The notes under the pieces: generated by a model | Seen by the model: the letters and a program-made list of their open reading frames with translations, nothing else | The model's database searches: none | Told to the model about the DNA's origin: nothing | IMG/VR virus record: IMGVR_UViG_3300033571_003610 | Location: 33,191-97,190 of that record | Direction: 5' to 3' (one strand) | Source: a virus | DNA length: 64,000 nt | Made by a program: the position numbers and the translations under genes | In this document: piece by piece, positions 32,735 to 41,881 of the stretch | How the letters are laid out: each line of letters starts with the position of its first letter | How positions within the stretch are numbered: the first letter of the stretch is position 1

Positions 32735-33839
32735 TGCGTTTCATAAACAAACGCATCTTCTCTGGGTCTGGACTGCTGGCTATAAAATTAAGTATAGGAA
32801 TAATTTCAGGTTGATACTCTTGAATAGGCGACAGTTTCTTTACTAAAATTTTCTTAATCTCGGGATCTAATGCCGCTATACTTTGGTCGTATGGTGCATG
32901 TAATATATTGTACCACACACTAGTGCCAATATTTTTTACTATTTCTTCTGTGATCTCGTCTAAGTAGAAAATATTGTAATTACTTATAGTAGCGTTAGTG
33001 CTAAGTCTAATCCAGTCGTGCTCTTTAAATTTTAACACATGGTTTCTTACTTTAGACCAATCACTGGGGTAGCGTTGATAGTGATGCCTATCACCAATGT
33101 CGTCTACACTAACTTGTATGTCTAATAATTTAAATTCTTTCCAAAGTGCAAATTGTTCATCACTGGGCATAATACTACCGTTGGTATTATAATGAATAGT
33201 TTGCTTTTTACTGTAACCTTTTTCAACGCTGTGTTTTAAAATAGTCCACATGTTTTCGATTAATAGTGGCTCGCCGCCGTACATATCCATGTGTTCAATA
33301 TTTGGTAATGCTTGTTCTAGATTTTTCCAAATGTTTTGATCTGGATTCCAAGCATCACGCATGGCCTTAAAAGGCTTATGAAATTCTATTTTGCTTTCGT
33401 TGGGCTTACGTAAACTGTGCCATTCGTCAACCCACTGACTGCTGTTCCATGGATTGCAGATACGACATTTTAAATTACATAGATTGCCCATCTTCAAGTC
33501 AACAATTTTAATAACATGTTCACCTGCACGTATATTTTTAGAACCGTTTAGATATTCTTTGCTGTCTCTCATACGTTTGCTGTTTTGGCCAGCACGTTCT
33601 TCATCCCAACATCTTTTGCAGTTGGGATTTTTAAATCCTATATTTAAATCTCGACGCAGGTTGTCCATCCATGGACTATTGAACGCTTCTTGTAGACTAT
33701 CTTGACTAGGCCTGTATGGGGTTCCATCGTCTTTGCGTATAGGCAACTCGCTCATACAACAAGTTTTGTAAAAACCATCCGGTGTGGTGCTCATAGCCGC
33801 ATGGGGATGAATACAAAATGTTTGTTTATTAATATACAT
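32649..33839 (-). CDS. Radical SAM protein with N-terminal auxiliary Cys cluster (6th of 7)
   Basis: A 396-residue protein of the same family. Auxiliary Cys: FCIHPH, KTCCMSE, NCKRCWDEE. SAM-cluster motif: LCNLKCRICNP (CxxxCxxC) with MGN before it. SAM-binding: MYGGEPLL. The C-terminal tail is DEYRKQSFRDTFPEWWEI. Overlaps the upstream gene by 11 bases. It is the shortest of the group together with the gene at 31544. Confidence 0.88.
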   Translation of the reverse strand: MYINKQTFCIHPHAAMSTTPDGFYKTCCMSELPIRKDDGTPYRPSQDSLQEAFNSPWMDNLRRDLNIGFKNPNCKRCWDEERAGQNSKRMRDSKEYLNGSKNIRAGEHVIKIVDLKMGNLCNLKCRICNPWNSSQWVDEWHSLRKPNESKIEFHKPFKAMRDAWNPDQNIWKNLEQALPNIEHMDMYGGEPLLIENMWTILKHSVEKGYSKKQTIHYNTNGSIMPSDEQFALWKEFKLLDIQVSVDDIGDRHHYQRYPSDWSKVRNHVLKFKEHDWIRLSTNATISNYNIFYLDEITEEIVKNIGTSVWYNILHAPYDQSIAALDPEIKKILVKKLSPIQEYQPEIIPILNFIASSPDPEKMRLFMKRNEEQDEYRKQSFRDTFPEWWEILRSHYQ

Positions 33840-35043
33840 TGTACCATTCCTTAAACCATGGATGCAAATCTAATAGATCTTGTCGTCTATGTTGATCCAT
33901 AAATTTCATACGTTTAACAAAATCTTTTTTATCTTGTTCACTGGGATCAGGACTATAAGCTACTCTTTCCAAAGTCTTTACAGTATTAGACAATGCATAA
34001 TGATTGCTATACTTTTGATTAATATGTTCTACACCCTGTAATGCTAGTCTTAGTTTGTCAGAACCTGGTAATATCTCTGGTCGCATACAACTAGGATGAT
34101 CAACATTAATAACAAATAAGTTGAAGTCCAATTCTCCTACTAGGATATCTGTAGTTCGTTTTATGCTGGGTATTGTTAAATTGCTTAGTGTGGTGTGTAT
34201 GCAAGTTTTGTTGTTGGGTCTATCCATGGACCAATATTTTAATTCTTTAAGGTTACTGTAAATTTTATCCCACTTGGCAGGCCAACGAACATACTCGTAA
34301 TATCCTTCTACTCCGTCGATACTAGCGTTTAGATTAACTTCTTTAAAATGACTCCACTTTTCGTACCACTTACTACCAATTGTAGTAATGTTACTGTTAT
34401 ACTCTAATGATATATTTTTGGCAAAGTCTAATTCTATTAACAAATCAAGAAACTCTTCTTGTTCGTCCATGATTAGTGGTTCGCCACCAATGATGTATAC
34501 GCTTTTAAGGTCGTGCCCTTGTTGTCTAACAACGTCAAAAAGTCTGCTGTGTTTGACCCAGCTGGTTTTTTCTAAAAAGTCTAAGTCAACTGATGTGTAA
34601 GCATTTGTAGGATCCTTGGCAATTTCCTGCGCTAACAAACTACTGCTATAAGGATGACACATTCTGCAAGCAAGATTGCACTTATTACCAAAGTCTAATT
34701 CTAGTCTTTCTAACTTTACTTCCAATTTGTTTTCTTGCAGTTGAGCATAACTGTTGGGAAAGCGGTAGGTATTGTTAATTTGCCTATAACTTTCAGCACC
34801 AATGTCTTCTAGCTTCCAACAACGTTCGCATTGTGCAGGCTTATGGCCAGCAGTCATTATGTCGCGTACTTTTTGTATAGCGCCACCTTGTTGCCAATTT
34901 AAATCAAGTCGTTGTGTAACAGGCCCGGGCCATCCTTCGCCGCTGAGGCCACCATTAATAGCATTACAACATAGGCGTTGATGCCCACTTTGTCCAATGC
35001 TCAAAGTGTTCCATGGTAATACGCACAATGTTTTACTTGACAT
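33829..35043 (-). CDS. Radical SAM protein with N-terminal auxiliary Cys cluster (5th of 7)
   Basis: A 404-residue protein. Auxiliary Cys: LCVLPWNTL, RLCCNA, QCERCWKLED. SAM-cluster motif: KCNLACRMCHPYSSS. SAM-binding: YIIGGEPLIM. Tail: DQHRRQDLLDLHPWFKEW. Overlaps the upstream gene by 11 bases. With its two downstream neighbours it forms the subgroup that has a CC pair instead of SCYHP in the auxiliary region. Confidence 0.88.
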   Translation of the reverse strand: MSSKTLCVLPWNTLSIGQSGHQRLCCNAINGGLSGEGWPGPVTQRLDLNWQQGGAIQKVRDIMTAGHKPAQCERCWKLEDIGAESYRQINNTYRFPNSYAQLQENKLEVKLERLELDFGNKCNLACRMCHPYSSSLLAQEIAKDPTNAYTSVDLDFLEKTSWVKHSRLFDVVRQQGHDLKSVYIIGGEPLIMDEQEEFLDLLIELDFAKNISLEYNSNITTIGSKWYEKWSHFKEVNLNASIDGVEGYYEYVRWPAKWDKIYSNLKELKYWSMDRPNNKTCIHTTLSNLTIPSIKRTTDILVGELDFNLFVINVDHPSCMRPEILPGSDKLRLALQGVEHINQKYSNHYALSNTVKTLERVAYSPDPSEQDKKDFVKRMKFMDQHRRQDLLDLHPWFKEWYNVY

Positions 35044-36379
35044 GTTGTTTGCACTCTAATAAAAAGTCTTGATATTCGGGAAATGTTTCTAAAAAGTTTG
35101 ATCCTCTACGACGATCGTGCTCAGTAAAAAACTTATAAAAGTCTGCTTTGGCAGTTAACTCTCTAGCCAAACTCAAACTATTCTTTACAAAATGTGTACG
35201 TACTCGTTCTAGCCTTTCAATCTCAACTTCGCTGAATCCAGTATTTAAATGCTGTTTCATAAATGCAATATCAGCATCGATGTACTTGACAAATTCAGTA
35301 GGCAATATATTAATGCTCCAATGATCGGGCTCTTTAAGATGGGGTGTTATAAATTCAACCCTGCGGCCGTATACTTGTCGCCATTCTAATATTTTTTTCA
35401 ACAGTTGATTAAAGCTAGGCAGTACTAAGTTATTGTAAGTTACCATAATTTCAACACTGGCATTTATGTCCTTGAAGTTGTTCATTATAGTTTTAAAATT
35501 TTGTTCCCACTCTGCACAATTTAATCCCCAACGGATGTATTCGGCCGGCTTGCCCCACGTGTCTAAACTAACATGCATACGATAATCTTTAATAGCACGT
35601 TTGGTTAATAGTGTTCGCACACGTTCGCTGAGTTTTTCTATTAGTGCAGGCTTGACTCCCAAGTTACTGTTAATTAACAATGTAAGATGCGGTGCTGGCT
35701 CTAATTCTAACTTGTCTAGTAGTTGCCACGTATTTTGATTCAGCATAGGTTCGCCGCCCGTAATACGTAGAGTCTGTAGGTCTTTGATTAAAGTGGGCCA
35801 CCATTGCCAAAAAGCCTGTACGTAAGGGTTACTGTCGTCATCGCTTTCATAGTATTCCCTATCTTTAATAAAGTCTATGTCATATTGTTTGCTAACAACA
35901 GGAAATCTTCCATTGGCTTTGATATCATTGATCCAACTGTTACTAACAGTAGGAGTACAGTATCCGCACATAAAATTACAAACGTTACCAAAGTTAACTT
36001 CGATAAAGCTAGGATTGTAATCATCGGTTGGTTTAAGATTGCGTATAGTTTCAAACTGTACCATATCATTGGCGCTGTTAATAATCCTATCACTGACATG
36101 GCCCGAATCTTCTACATTCCAACAAAAACTACATTCTGGTGGACGTTGCTTGTTCAGCATCATTTCTCGTTGTTTACTCTTATAGGCTGTATTGTGTAGT
36201 CCACTGGGTGTTCTTTGTATATCTTTAATATCAATTTTATGTGGGTATGGATGATAACAACTGTGATTGTCACCTGTTTGCAAATACAATGTTTGCTGTG
36301 TCCATTTTAATAAACAAAAGCCAGTCCCTACAGAATCTAGCTTTTGTTTAACAGCACGTAGTTTATCTAAGTCATCCAT
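35033..36379 (-). CDS. Radical SAM protein with N-terminal auxiliary Cys cluster (4th of 7)
   Basis: A 448-residue protein. Auxiliary Cys: FCLLKW, HSCYHPYPH, ECSFCWNVED. SAM-cluster motif: VCNFMCGYCTP. SAM-binding: RITGGEPML. Tail: EHDRRRGSNFLETFPEY. It is visibly close to the gene at 37667-39073 along its whole length (GDNHSCYHP, IQRTPSGLHNT, MLN then PPEC), so the two look like paralogues separated by a canonical radical SAM gene. Confidence 0.9.
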   Translation of the reverse strand: MDDLDKLRAVKQKLDSVGTGFCLLKWTQQTLYLQTGDNHSCYHPYPHKIDIKDIQRTPSGLHNTAYKSKQREMMLNKQRPPECSFCWNVEDSGHVSDRIINSANDMVQFETIRNLKPTDDYNPSFIEVNFGNVCNFMCGYCTPTVSNSWINDIKANGRFPVVSKQYDIDFIKDREYYESDDDSNPYVQAFWQWWPTLIKDLQTLRITGGEPMLNQNTWQLLDKLELEPAPHLTLLINSNLGVKPALIEKLSERVRTLLTKRAIKDYRMHVSLDTWGKPAEYIRWGLNCAEWEQNFKTIMNNFKDINASVEIMVTYNNLVLPSFNQLLKKILEWRQVYGRRVEFITPHLKEPDHWSINILPTEFVKYIDADIAFMKQHLNTGFSEVEIERLERVRTHFVKNSLSLARELTAKADFYKFFTEHDRRRGSNFLETFPEYQDFLLECKQHVK

Positions 36380-37670
36380 TGGTCTGTGTTTTGTGATGCT
36401 GATTGCCCAACTCGCCGTTGTCTAGCTTGTTCCATTCTTTTCCACAACAGGTACTGCATTGTCTGCTACGCATATTGTGTCCTTTGTAAAGGCTTCTAGG
36501 TAAGAATCTATCAAAGAACTGACCTTTAAGTACCTGGCTTAGTGTGTTTTTGTGCAGACTTAATGTGTCCATGCCGCCTGCTAATTCTATCATTTGAATA
36601 CTAGCATCATCACTTATATTTTTAAATGCCGCGCCTTGCTTGGCAACTTCCCATGGCCTATCATCACTGATATGACGCCATGGTTCACCACCAATAAAAC
36701 AACAGGGAAATACATGTCCACTAGCACTAACAAATATTTCATTTACTTGATTGTTACCGCCCTTTTCGTGATGCTGTGCTCTACAACTAACTTCAATGTC
36801 ATTGTGTCTAAAGCTAACCCATTGGTTCTTTTCATTGTCCCATTCTCTATGTTCCAAACTAATCTGTGTCATTCGATCAAATTCTTGATTAGTAATGTAC
36901 ATAGGAACAATACCAATTGTCTTAAGTTCTTTGAAATTACTATCTCTAAAGTTTTCATTGTCTGGCTGTTCAAGTTTATACAAAACTTGCTTTTCTTTAT
37001 CTAGTACTTCGTAATAACCACGACCTTGGTCTGTCCACTTGTGCCAACGTGTAGTACGCTTAACGTTAAAAAATTCAAAGCCCAGTTCATTGGCCAATGC
37101 TCTGGCTTCTTCAACTTGATGCTCATTGTGTTTAAAAACAATAAAGTCCCACTTAGCTACTCCACCTGCTGCCTTAAAGGCCTTCATGTTAGCCAGTATC
37201 TTGCTGAACTTGGTATTGCGACGATATAAGTGATTAGTATCTTCTAAACCGTCTACGCTAAACACGCAAAAGTCTCCGCGTTCAAAATTGTTAACAACCT
37301 TGCCTAATTCAGTCCACCACGCAGGTGTACGTGCGCTGGCATTAGTGTGTAGTGTTAAGGCCATGTTGGGATTGTGTTCCCTCATGTACTTGAATATTTC
37401 TAAACTATCTTTAGCAACAATAGGATCACCGTAATTGCCGCAAGCATAAACACGCTTTAATTGTTTTACAAACTCTGGAGGGAACCAAGTTTTAAACTGT
37501 TCTAATGTGATTTCTGTTTCTAAGACTTTGGGATTGAGTTCACCACCGTTGTTAATGTAACGCGGGCACATAGGACACCCAGCATTACATTTGTCAGTGA
37601 GCTCTAAGTGCATGCCTGTTATTTCGCCAGGACCATATAAGGCTGGCACATCATAGTTCATTAATCTCAT
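36372..37670 (-). CDS. Radical SAM/SPASM protein of canonical order (3rd of 7)
   Basis: A 432-residue protein. Here the SAM-cluster motif KCNAGCPMCPRY comes near the N-terminus, and SPASM-type Cys residues lie at the C-terminus (SCRAQHH, FPCCFIGG, CSTCCGKEW). This is the order of peptide-modifying SPASM enzymes and sulfatase-maturating relatives. GNYGDP replaces GGEP. The ATG at 37670 overlaps the upstream stop (ATGA). It may be the partner or maturase for the permuted enzymes around it; that is inference. Confidence 0.88.
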   Translation of the reverse strand: MRLMNYDVPALYGPGEITGMHLELTDKCNAGCPMCPRYINNGGELNPKVLETEITLEQFKTWFPPEFVKQLKRVYACGNYGDPIVAKDSLEIFKYMREHNPNMALTLHTNASARTPAWWTELGKVVNNFERGDFCVFSVDGLEDTNHLYRRNTKFSKILANMKAFKAAGGVAKWDFIVFKHNEHQVEEARALANELGFEFFNVKRTTRWHKWTDQGRGYYEVLDKEKQVLYKLEQPDNENFRDSNFKELKTIGIVPMYITNQEFDRMTQISLEHREWDNEKNQWVSFRHNDIEVSCRAQHHEKGGNNQVNEIFVSASGHVFPCCFIGGEPWRHISDDRPWEVAKQGAAFKNISDDASIQMIELAGGMDTLSLHKNTLSQVLKGQFFDRFLPRSLYKGHNMRSRQCSTCCGKEWNKLDNGELGNQHHKTQTNG

Positions 37671-39073
37671 TTCCAATTCCTATATACTTGTTCACACATA
37701 TTAAAAAATTCTGTGTATTCTGGGAAGGTAGCTAATAAGTTAGTACCTCTGCGTTTATCGTGTTCGGTAAAGAACGTATAAAAGTCTCTGCGGCCCTGGC
37801 GCAGTATGCTGGGACTTACTGGATTTTCTGCCATGTAGTCAACTACACGTTTGAACTTTTCTATTTCTACTTTGTCAAAGCCGTGAGTAAAATCTTTTGT
37901 TCTCTCTTTATATTTCATGTGTCGCAAATGATCCCACATATAATCTAAAAAGTTCTTAGGCAATATATTAATCATCCAGTGTGGCGGCTCTTTGAGATAA
38001 GGAGTGTCAAAGCCAATACGCTGTGTGTACATATTTTCCAGTGTACCGTATTCTTCTCTAAGTTTTAGTATCTTATCTAACAAATATCTAAATTTAACTA
38101 CACTAAGCACATTGAATGTAATCATCAAATTAATTTTACTGTTAGGGACAGTATCTAAAAAGATGCGTAAGTTCTTTTCCCATAACTCACAGTCTAGACC
38201 GTTACGCATATACTCTGCACGCTCGCCCCAGCCGTCTATGCTAGTGAACAGTCTAAAATCTTTTATCTTTTTTTCTGCTAACAACTTACTAACTCTTTCG
38301 CTGAGTTTTTCTACTAGGCTAGACTTCATACCTAGGTTACTGTTTATATGTAACTGTAGCTCAGGAGCAGGATCTTGATCTAACATGTCCAACAGTTTGA
38401 ATGTGTTGCTGTTAAGTAAAGGCTCCCCACCAGTAATACGAAACACACGCAGGTCTTTCTTTAGCTCTGGCCACCACTGCCACCAAGCATCTACGTAAGG
38501 ATTGTCCATGTCAGGTTCATAGAACACTCCGTCTTTTAAGAAATCAATGCTATACTGTTTGGTAGTAATGTCATAGTCGCCTTTGCGTTTTATTTCTTCC
38601 ATCCAAGCACTACTAGCCTGTGGACAGCAATAGCCGCATTTAAGTTGGCAAGCATTACCAAAACTAACTTCGATATGCCTAGGGTTCCAATCAGCGTCAG
38701 CATCTAGTTTACGTATAGTATCGTAGTCTTCGATTGCATAGTCGCTGGTACTGTGTACAAACCTGTCACTGATATGATCACCGCCCAAGTCTTCGATGTT
38801 CCAGCAATAATAACATTCGCTGGGACGCTCGCCCTCTAGCATTAGCTTACGTTGTTGCTTTTTGTATTCGGTATTATGTAAGCCGCTGGGACTACGTTTG
38901 ATATCTTCAATTCTAATTTTGTGCGGCCGCGGATGATAACAACTATGGTTATCTCCCATGTGCAGGTATAAAGTTTCTGTTTGCCACTTCATCAAGCAAA
39001 AGCCCTTGCCCACGGCATTGAGTTTTTCTTTTGTTTCTAGTAGCTTGTCGTAATAGCTTTTAGGCTCTTGCAT
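37667..39073 (-). CDS. Radical SAM protein with N-terminal auxiliary Cys cluster (2nd of 7)
   Basis: A 468-residue protein. Auxiliary Cys: FCLMKWQTE, HSCYHPRPH, ECYYCWNIED. SAM-cluster motif: ACQLKCGYCCPQASS, with an additional Cys after the triad. SAM-binding: RITGGEPLL. Tail: EHDKRRGTNLLATFPEY. The ATG at 39073 is preferred over a GTG at 39088. Paralogue of the gene at 35033-36379. Confidence 0.88.
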   Translation of the reverse strand: MQEPKSYYDKLLETKEKLNAVGKGFCLMKWQTETLYLHMGDNHSCYHPRPHKIRIEDIKRSPSGLHNTEYKKQQRKLMLEGERPSECYYCWNIEDLGGDHISDRFVHSTSDYAIEDYDTIRKLDADADWNPRHIEVSFGNACQLKCGYCCPQASSAWMEEIKRKGDYDITTKQYSIDFLKDGVFYEPDMDNPYVDAWWQWWPELKKDLRVFRITGGEPLLNSNTFKLLDMLDQDPAPELQLHINSNLGMKSSLVEKLSERVSKLLAEKKIKDFRLFTSIDGWGERAEYMRNGLDCELWEKNLRIFLDTVPNSKINLMITFNVLSVVKFRYLLDKILKLREEYGTLENMYTQRIGFDTPYLKEPPHWMINILPKNFLDYMWDHLRHMKYKERTKDFTHGFDKVEIEKFKRVVDYMAENPVSPSILRQGRRDFYTFFTEHDKRRGTNLLATFPEYTEFFNMCEQVYRNWK

Positions 39074-40703
39074 TGTAACTGTTCTCACATTGTTTCCAGT
39101 ATAGACTTAATTCTGGAAATGTTTTAGCAAAGTTAGTTCCTTTGCGGTAATCGTATTCTTTAAAAAAAGCAAAAAAATCTCTACGCAACAACTGTTTTTC
39201 GTTTTCAGTATACTGACAACTTTTCATCCAATCAATATTGCGTTTTAATTTGTCTATTTCAAAGTCGGCAAATCCAATAAGTTCGCCAAGATGCGATGTG
39301 CTATTTGCTTCCATATACTTAACTGCTTGGTCAAGTAAGCTATACATATTGCTGGGCAAATTTTGAATAGTCAACCAAACGGGTGTGCGTAGTGTAGGAA
39401 TATCAAACCATACACGTTGTCTATCCCAGTAGTTATTAAACTCGGGATTCTTTTCAGGAATGTCCTTGAGACTATTAACATACTTACGCATTTCTAAAAT
39501 CATTTCAAGATATTTTTGTAATCCAGGAACGCTTAGAATGTTAAAGGTGTTAATAAAGTTAATGGTAGTCATGTGTGTATCATACAGCACACGTTTGGTA
39601 TTGGCAATAAGAGTATTGTAGTTCATACCATTTCGTATGTACTCTGCTTGTGCTCCTACACTGTCAACACTAACATAAATGCCAATGTGACGACATGCCT
39701 TAGTTCGTGTTAGTTCGTAACTAAAGCTACCATCAGCAGGTACACTATCTATATTAGGTAAACCATTAACTTGTAATCTGTGTAGTGTGTCGATATTAAC
39801 TTTATTTTTGTTTAAAACATGACGTGGCCATTTAGTATGACTTTTCTTGCCATTGTTAACTGCTACAATAGTTGCACTGGCGCTGTAATTTTCAATAGCT
39901 TGAACACTAGCAACAAATTTGTCTAACAGATCCTGGGTAGGAGGACACATATTAGTGGTAATACCAATTTCTAAATCCCCCTTAGGATTGTTAGCAACAT
40001 AATCTAATACCCTAAAAGTATTTTTATCCATTAATGGTTCGCCGCCCGTCATGCGGAATACCAATAATGTTTCATATAATTCTGGCCACCACTTCCAAAA
40101 GGCTTCTACATAAGGATTGTCTCGATTAGCAACCTTTAACGGCATTAGTCCATTGGCCTCTAGTGCAGAAATAGCGTTATGCGGAGTACTAGTTGGATAA
40201 GGACCATACTCTTTGATTTCTTCTTCCCATGCGGTGCTTAGATGTGGACTGCAATAAGCACATTTAAAATTACAACTTTGATTAAAATTAACTTCTACAT
40301 ACGTAGGATTAGGTTCTAAATTACTGATACTGTCACGATAGGGTAATGCCCAATGTTCGCTACTGCGGTAATGACGGTCGCTGACATTGCCCTGTGCTTC
40401 TAGACTCCAGCAGTACTTACAGCCTTCGGGTTTTTCACCACGTAGCATTTGTTTGCGTTCGTTTATTTTTTGATCAGTATTGTGCAAAGCACTGGGTCTA
40501 CGTTGTATTTGATCTATACTGATAGCGTGAGTAGGCGGATGGTAACAACTGTGTGTTCTACCATTTGTTAAATGTAAGCTGACATGATACCATTTAGCTA
40601 AACACATGCTGGCACTTTGACTGTTAAGCCATTCGGTGCTGGATTCTCTGAGTTTAACTACTTCAGTAGCTGTAAGTGGATTTGTGTGTACGTATGGTCG
40701 CAT
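39060..40703 (-). CDS. Radical SAM protein with N-terminal auxiliary Cys cluster (1st of 7)
   Basis: A 547-residue protein and the first gene of the seven-gene unit. Auxiliary Cys: MCLAKWYHV, HSCYHPPTH, GCKYCWSLEA. SAM-cluster motif: SCNFKCAYCSPHLS. SAM-binding: RMTGGEPLM. Tail: EYDYRKGTNFAKTFPEL. It is about 80 residues longer than its closest relatives owing to an insertion after residue 280 that contains a basic stretch (NNGKKSHTKWPRHVLNKNK). A late promoter element in a hairpin lies just upstream. Confidence 0.88.
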   Translation of the reverse strand: MRPYVHTNPLTATEVVKLRESSTEWLNSQSASMCLAKWYHVSLHLTNGRTHSCYHPPTHAISIDQIQRRPSALHNTDQKINERKQMLRGEKPEGCKYCWSLEAQGNVSDRHYRSSEHWALPYRDSISNLEPNPTYVEVNFNQSCNFKCAYCSPHLSTAWEEEIKEYGPYPTSTPHNAISALEANGLMPLKVANRDNPYVEAFWKWWPELYETLLVFRMTGGEPLMDKNTFRVLDYVANNPKGDLEIGITTNMCPPTQDLLDKFVASVQAIENYSASATIVAVNNGKKSHTKWPRHVLNKNKVNIDTLHRLQVNGLPNIDSVPADGSFSYELTRTKACRHIGIYVSVDSVGAQAEYIRNGMNYNTLIANTKRVLYDTHMTTINFINTFNILSVPGLQKYLEMILEMRKYVNSLKDIPEKNPEFNNYWDRQRVWFDIPTLRTPVWLTIQNLPSNMYSLLDQAVKYMEANSTSHLGELIGFADFEIDKLKRNIDWMKSCQYTENEKQLLRRDFFAFFKEYDYRKGTNFAKTFPELSLYWKQCENSYNARA

Positions 40704-40711
40704 AATTAACT

Positions 40712-40733
40712 GCGTAGATTATTTATTCTACGC
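40712..40733 (-). promoter_or_regulatory. Hairpin-embedded late promoter of the radical SAM operon
   Basis: GCGTAGA (40733-40727 on the minus strand) pairs with TCTACGC (40718-40712), enclosing ATAAATAA. The TAAATA element thus sits in the loop of a perfect seven-base-pair hairpin, nine bases before the ATG of the first radical SAM gene. Confidence 0.65.
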
Positions 40734-40749
40734 TAATTTGCAACCAATG

Positions 40750-41118
40750 TCAAGAAGTTATTTCAGGCGGCTTTTGCTTCTTAGTAGAACTCATCATGTT
40801 AGAGCTCTTTGGGTGATGTTCCCAGTGTTCGCTGTGTAGTTCACTGGCAATATTTGGTTTATGTGCTACTAGCCATTTTTTGATTACGGGGATGCAATCT
40901 GCGTGTGGATCTTTTTCCTTATTGTAAAAGTCCAAGAGTTTTTGATGTAAGTCAGGATAAGTTATGCCAACTTGACTAAGCTGTTTAATACTGGAATTAG
41001 CATCCTTGCCCACTGGCAAAGTACCAAATAGTACTAAATGTCCTAGGCCAATAATATCGATTCTAGCACGTTCGATATCCATGGCTGTTTGTTCTTGTAT
41101 AAATTCGTGAGCTCTCAT
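40750..41118 (-). CDS. Unknown protein with MRxxEF-type N-terminus
   Basis: A 122-residue protein beginning MRAHEFIQEQ, a capsid-targeting-like start shared with ten other late genes. The rest is helical, ending in a His/Lys/Ser-rich tail (HSEHWEHHPKSSNMM). A TAAATA element five bases before the ATG implies late, possibly leaderless, expression. No enzyme motif is seen. Confidence 0.72.
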   Translation of the reverse strand: MRAHEFIQEQTAMDIERARIDIIGLGHLVLFGTLPVGKDANSSIKQLSQVGITYPDLHQKLLDFYNKEKDPHADCIPVIKKWLVAHKPNIASELHSEHWEHHPKSSNMMSSTKKQKPPEITS

Positions 41119-41122
41119 AGTA

Positions 41123-41881
41123 TTATTTAACCAATTTGATCATTAAACCAGCAAAGTCAAATTCCCACCATTTTTCTTTGGTTGTATAGCTGATAGGATT
41201 ATCATGATGGTTAGCATGCCAGCCTTCACCAAAGAATAAAATAGCTGTAATGGGATTATTGTAAGCATGATGTTTGTGGTTATCTCGGTTTTTGTAGCCG
41301 AACCAGTGATTAATAGTGTTTACGCTACCGCCAATTTCCCATAATAATGCCATGGGTGCAAGGTAAGCACAGACAAATAGAGTTGGACTGATTATCAACC
41401 AAGTTACTGCTATTGCTATATGTAGCTTAAAATAGTATCTATTTAGATTAGTTTGAAACTTGTCTTTGAGCATGTCAATAATATGCTCGCCGCCTGCTTG
41501 GCCAAACATACCTAGAAACTGTACACGGGCTAGTCCTAAGTGCTCGGGTCCATGTGGGTCTCGAGCTGTGTCAACAAACTTATGATGCGCCCTATGTACC
41601 GCAGTCCATACCATGGGACTACCGATTCCCGCATAAGCACCAAGCAGACTACCTATTTTTCTATATCTACTGCTAGCAGGCCAGCTGTTATGCGCTAACA
41701 GTCTGTGATAAGTCATTACAAGACCAAAACAACCGCTGGCTACGAAAACAAATAAACTAACTAACCACCACCATGCTTCTCCATAAAATATTTGATACAA
41801 AAGGCCAAGATGTGCGGCAATTTGTATATAAAGAACTTTCCAGCTAGTTGTTGTATATTTCTTTAAAGAAACAAATTGCAT
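41123..41881 (-). CDS. Acyl-CoA/acyl-lipid fatty acid desaturase
   Basis: A 252-residue membrane-bound diiron desaturase. The three His boxes are present: HRLLAH, HRAHH and HANHH, with an additional NHWFGY histidine region before the last. Hydrophobic segments (about residues 20-60 and 155-185) anchor it in the membrane. Family members introduce cis double bonds into fatty acyl chains, usually at delta-9. In a phage this may adjust host membrane fluidity. The start overlaps the upstream gene by 19 bases. Confidence 0.92.
   Translation of the reverse strand: MQFVSLKKYTTTSWKVLYIQIAAHLGLLYQIFYGEAWWWLVSLFVFVASGCFGLVMTYHRLLAHNSWPASSRYRKIGSLLGAYAGIGSPMVWTAVHRAHHKFVDTARDPHGPEHLGLARVQFLGMFGQAGGEHIIDMLKDKFQTNLNRYYFKLHIAIAVTWLIISPTLFVCAYLAPMALLWEIGGSVNTINHWFGYKNRDNHKHHAYNNPITAILFFGEGWHANHHDNPISYTTKEKWWEFDFAGLMIKLVK
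41124..41129 (-). promoter_or_regulatory. Late promoter element, leaderless spacing
   Basis: TAAATA (41129-41124) lies five bases before the ATG at 41118 and overlaps the end of the desaturase gene. Confidence 0.45.
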
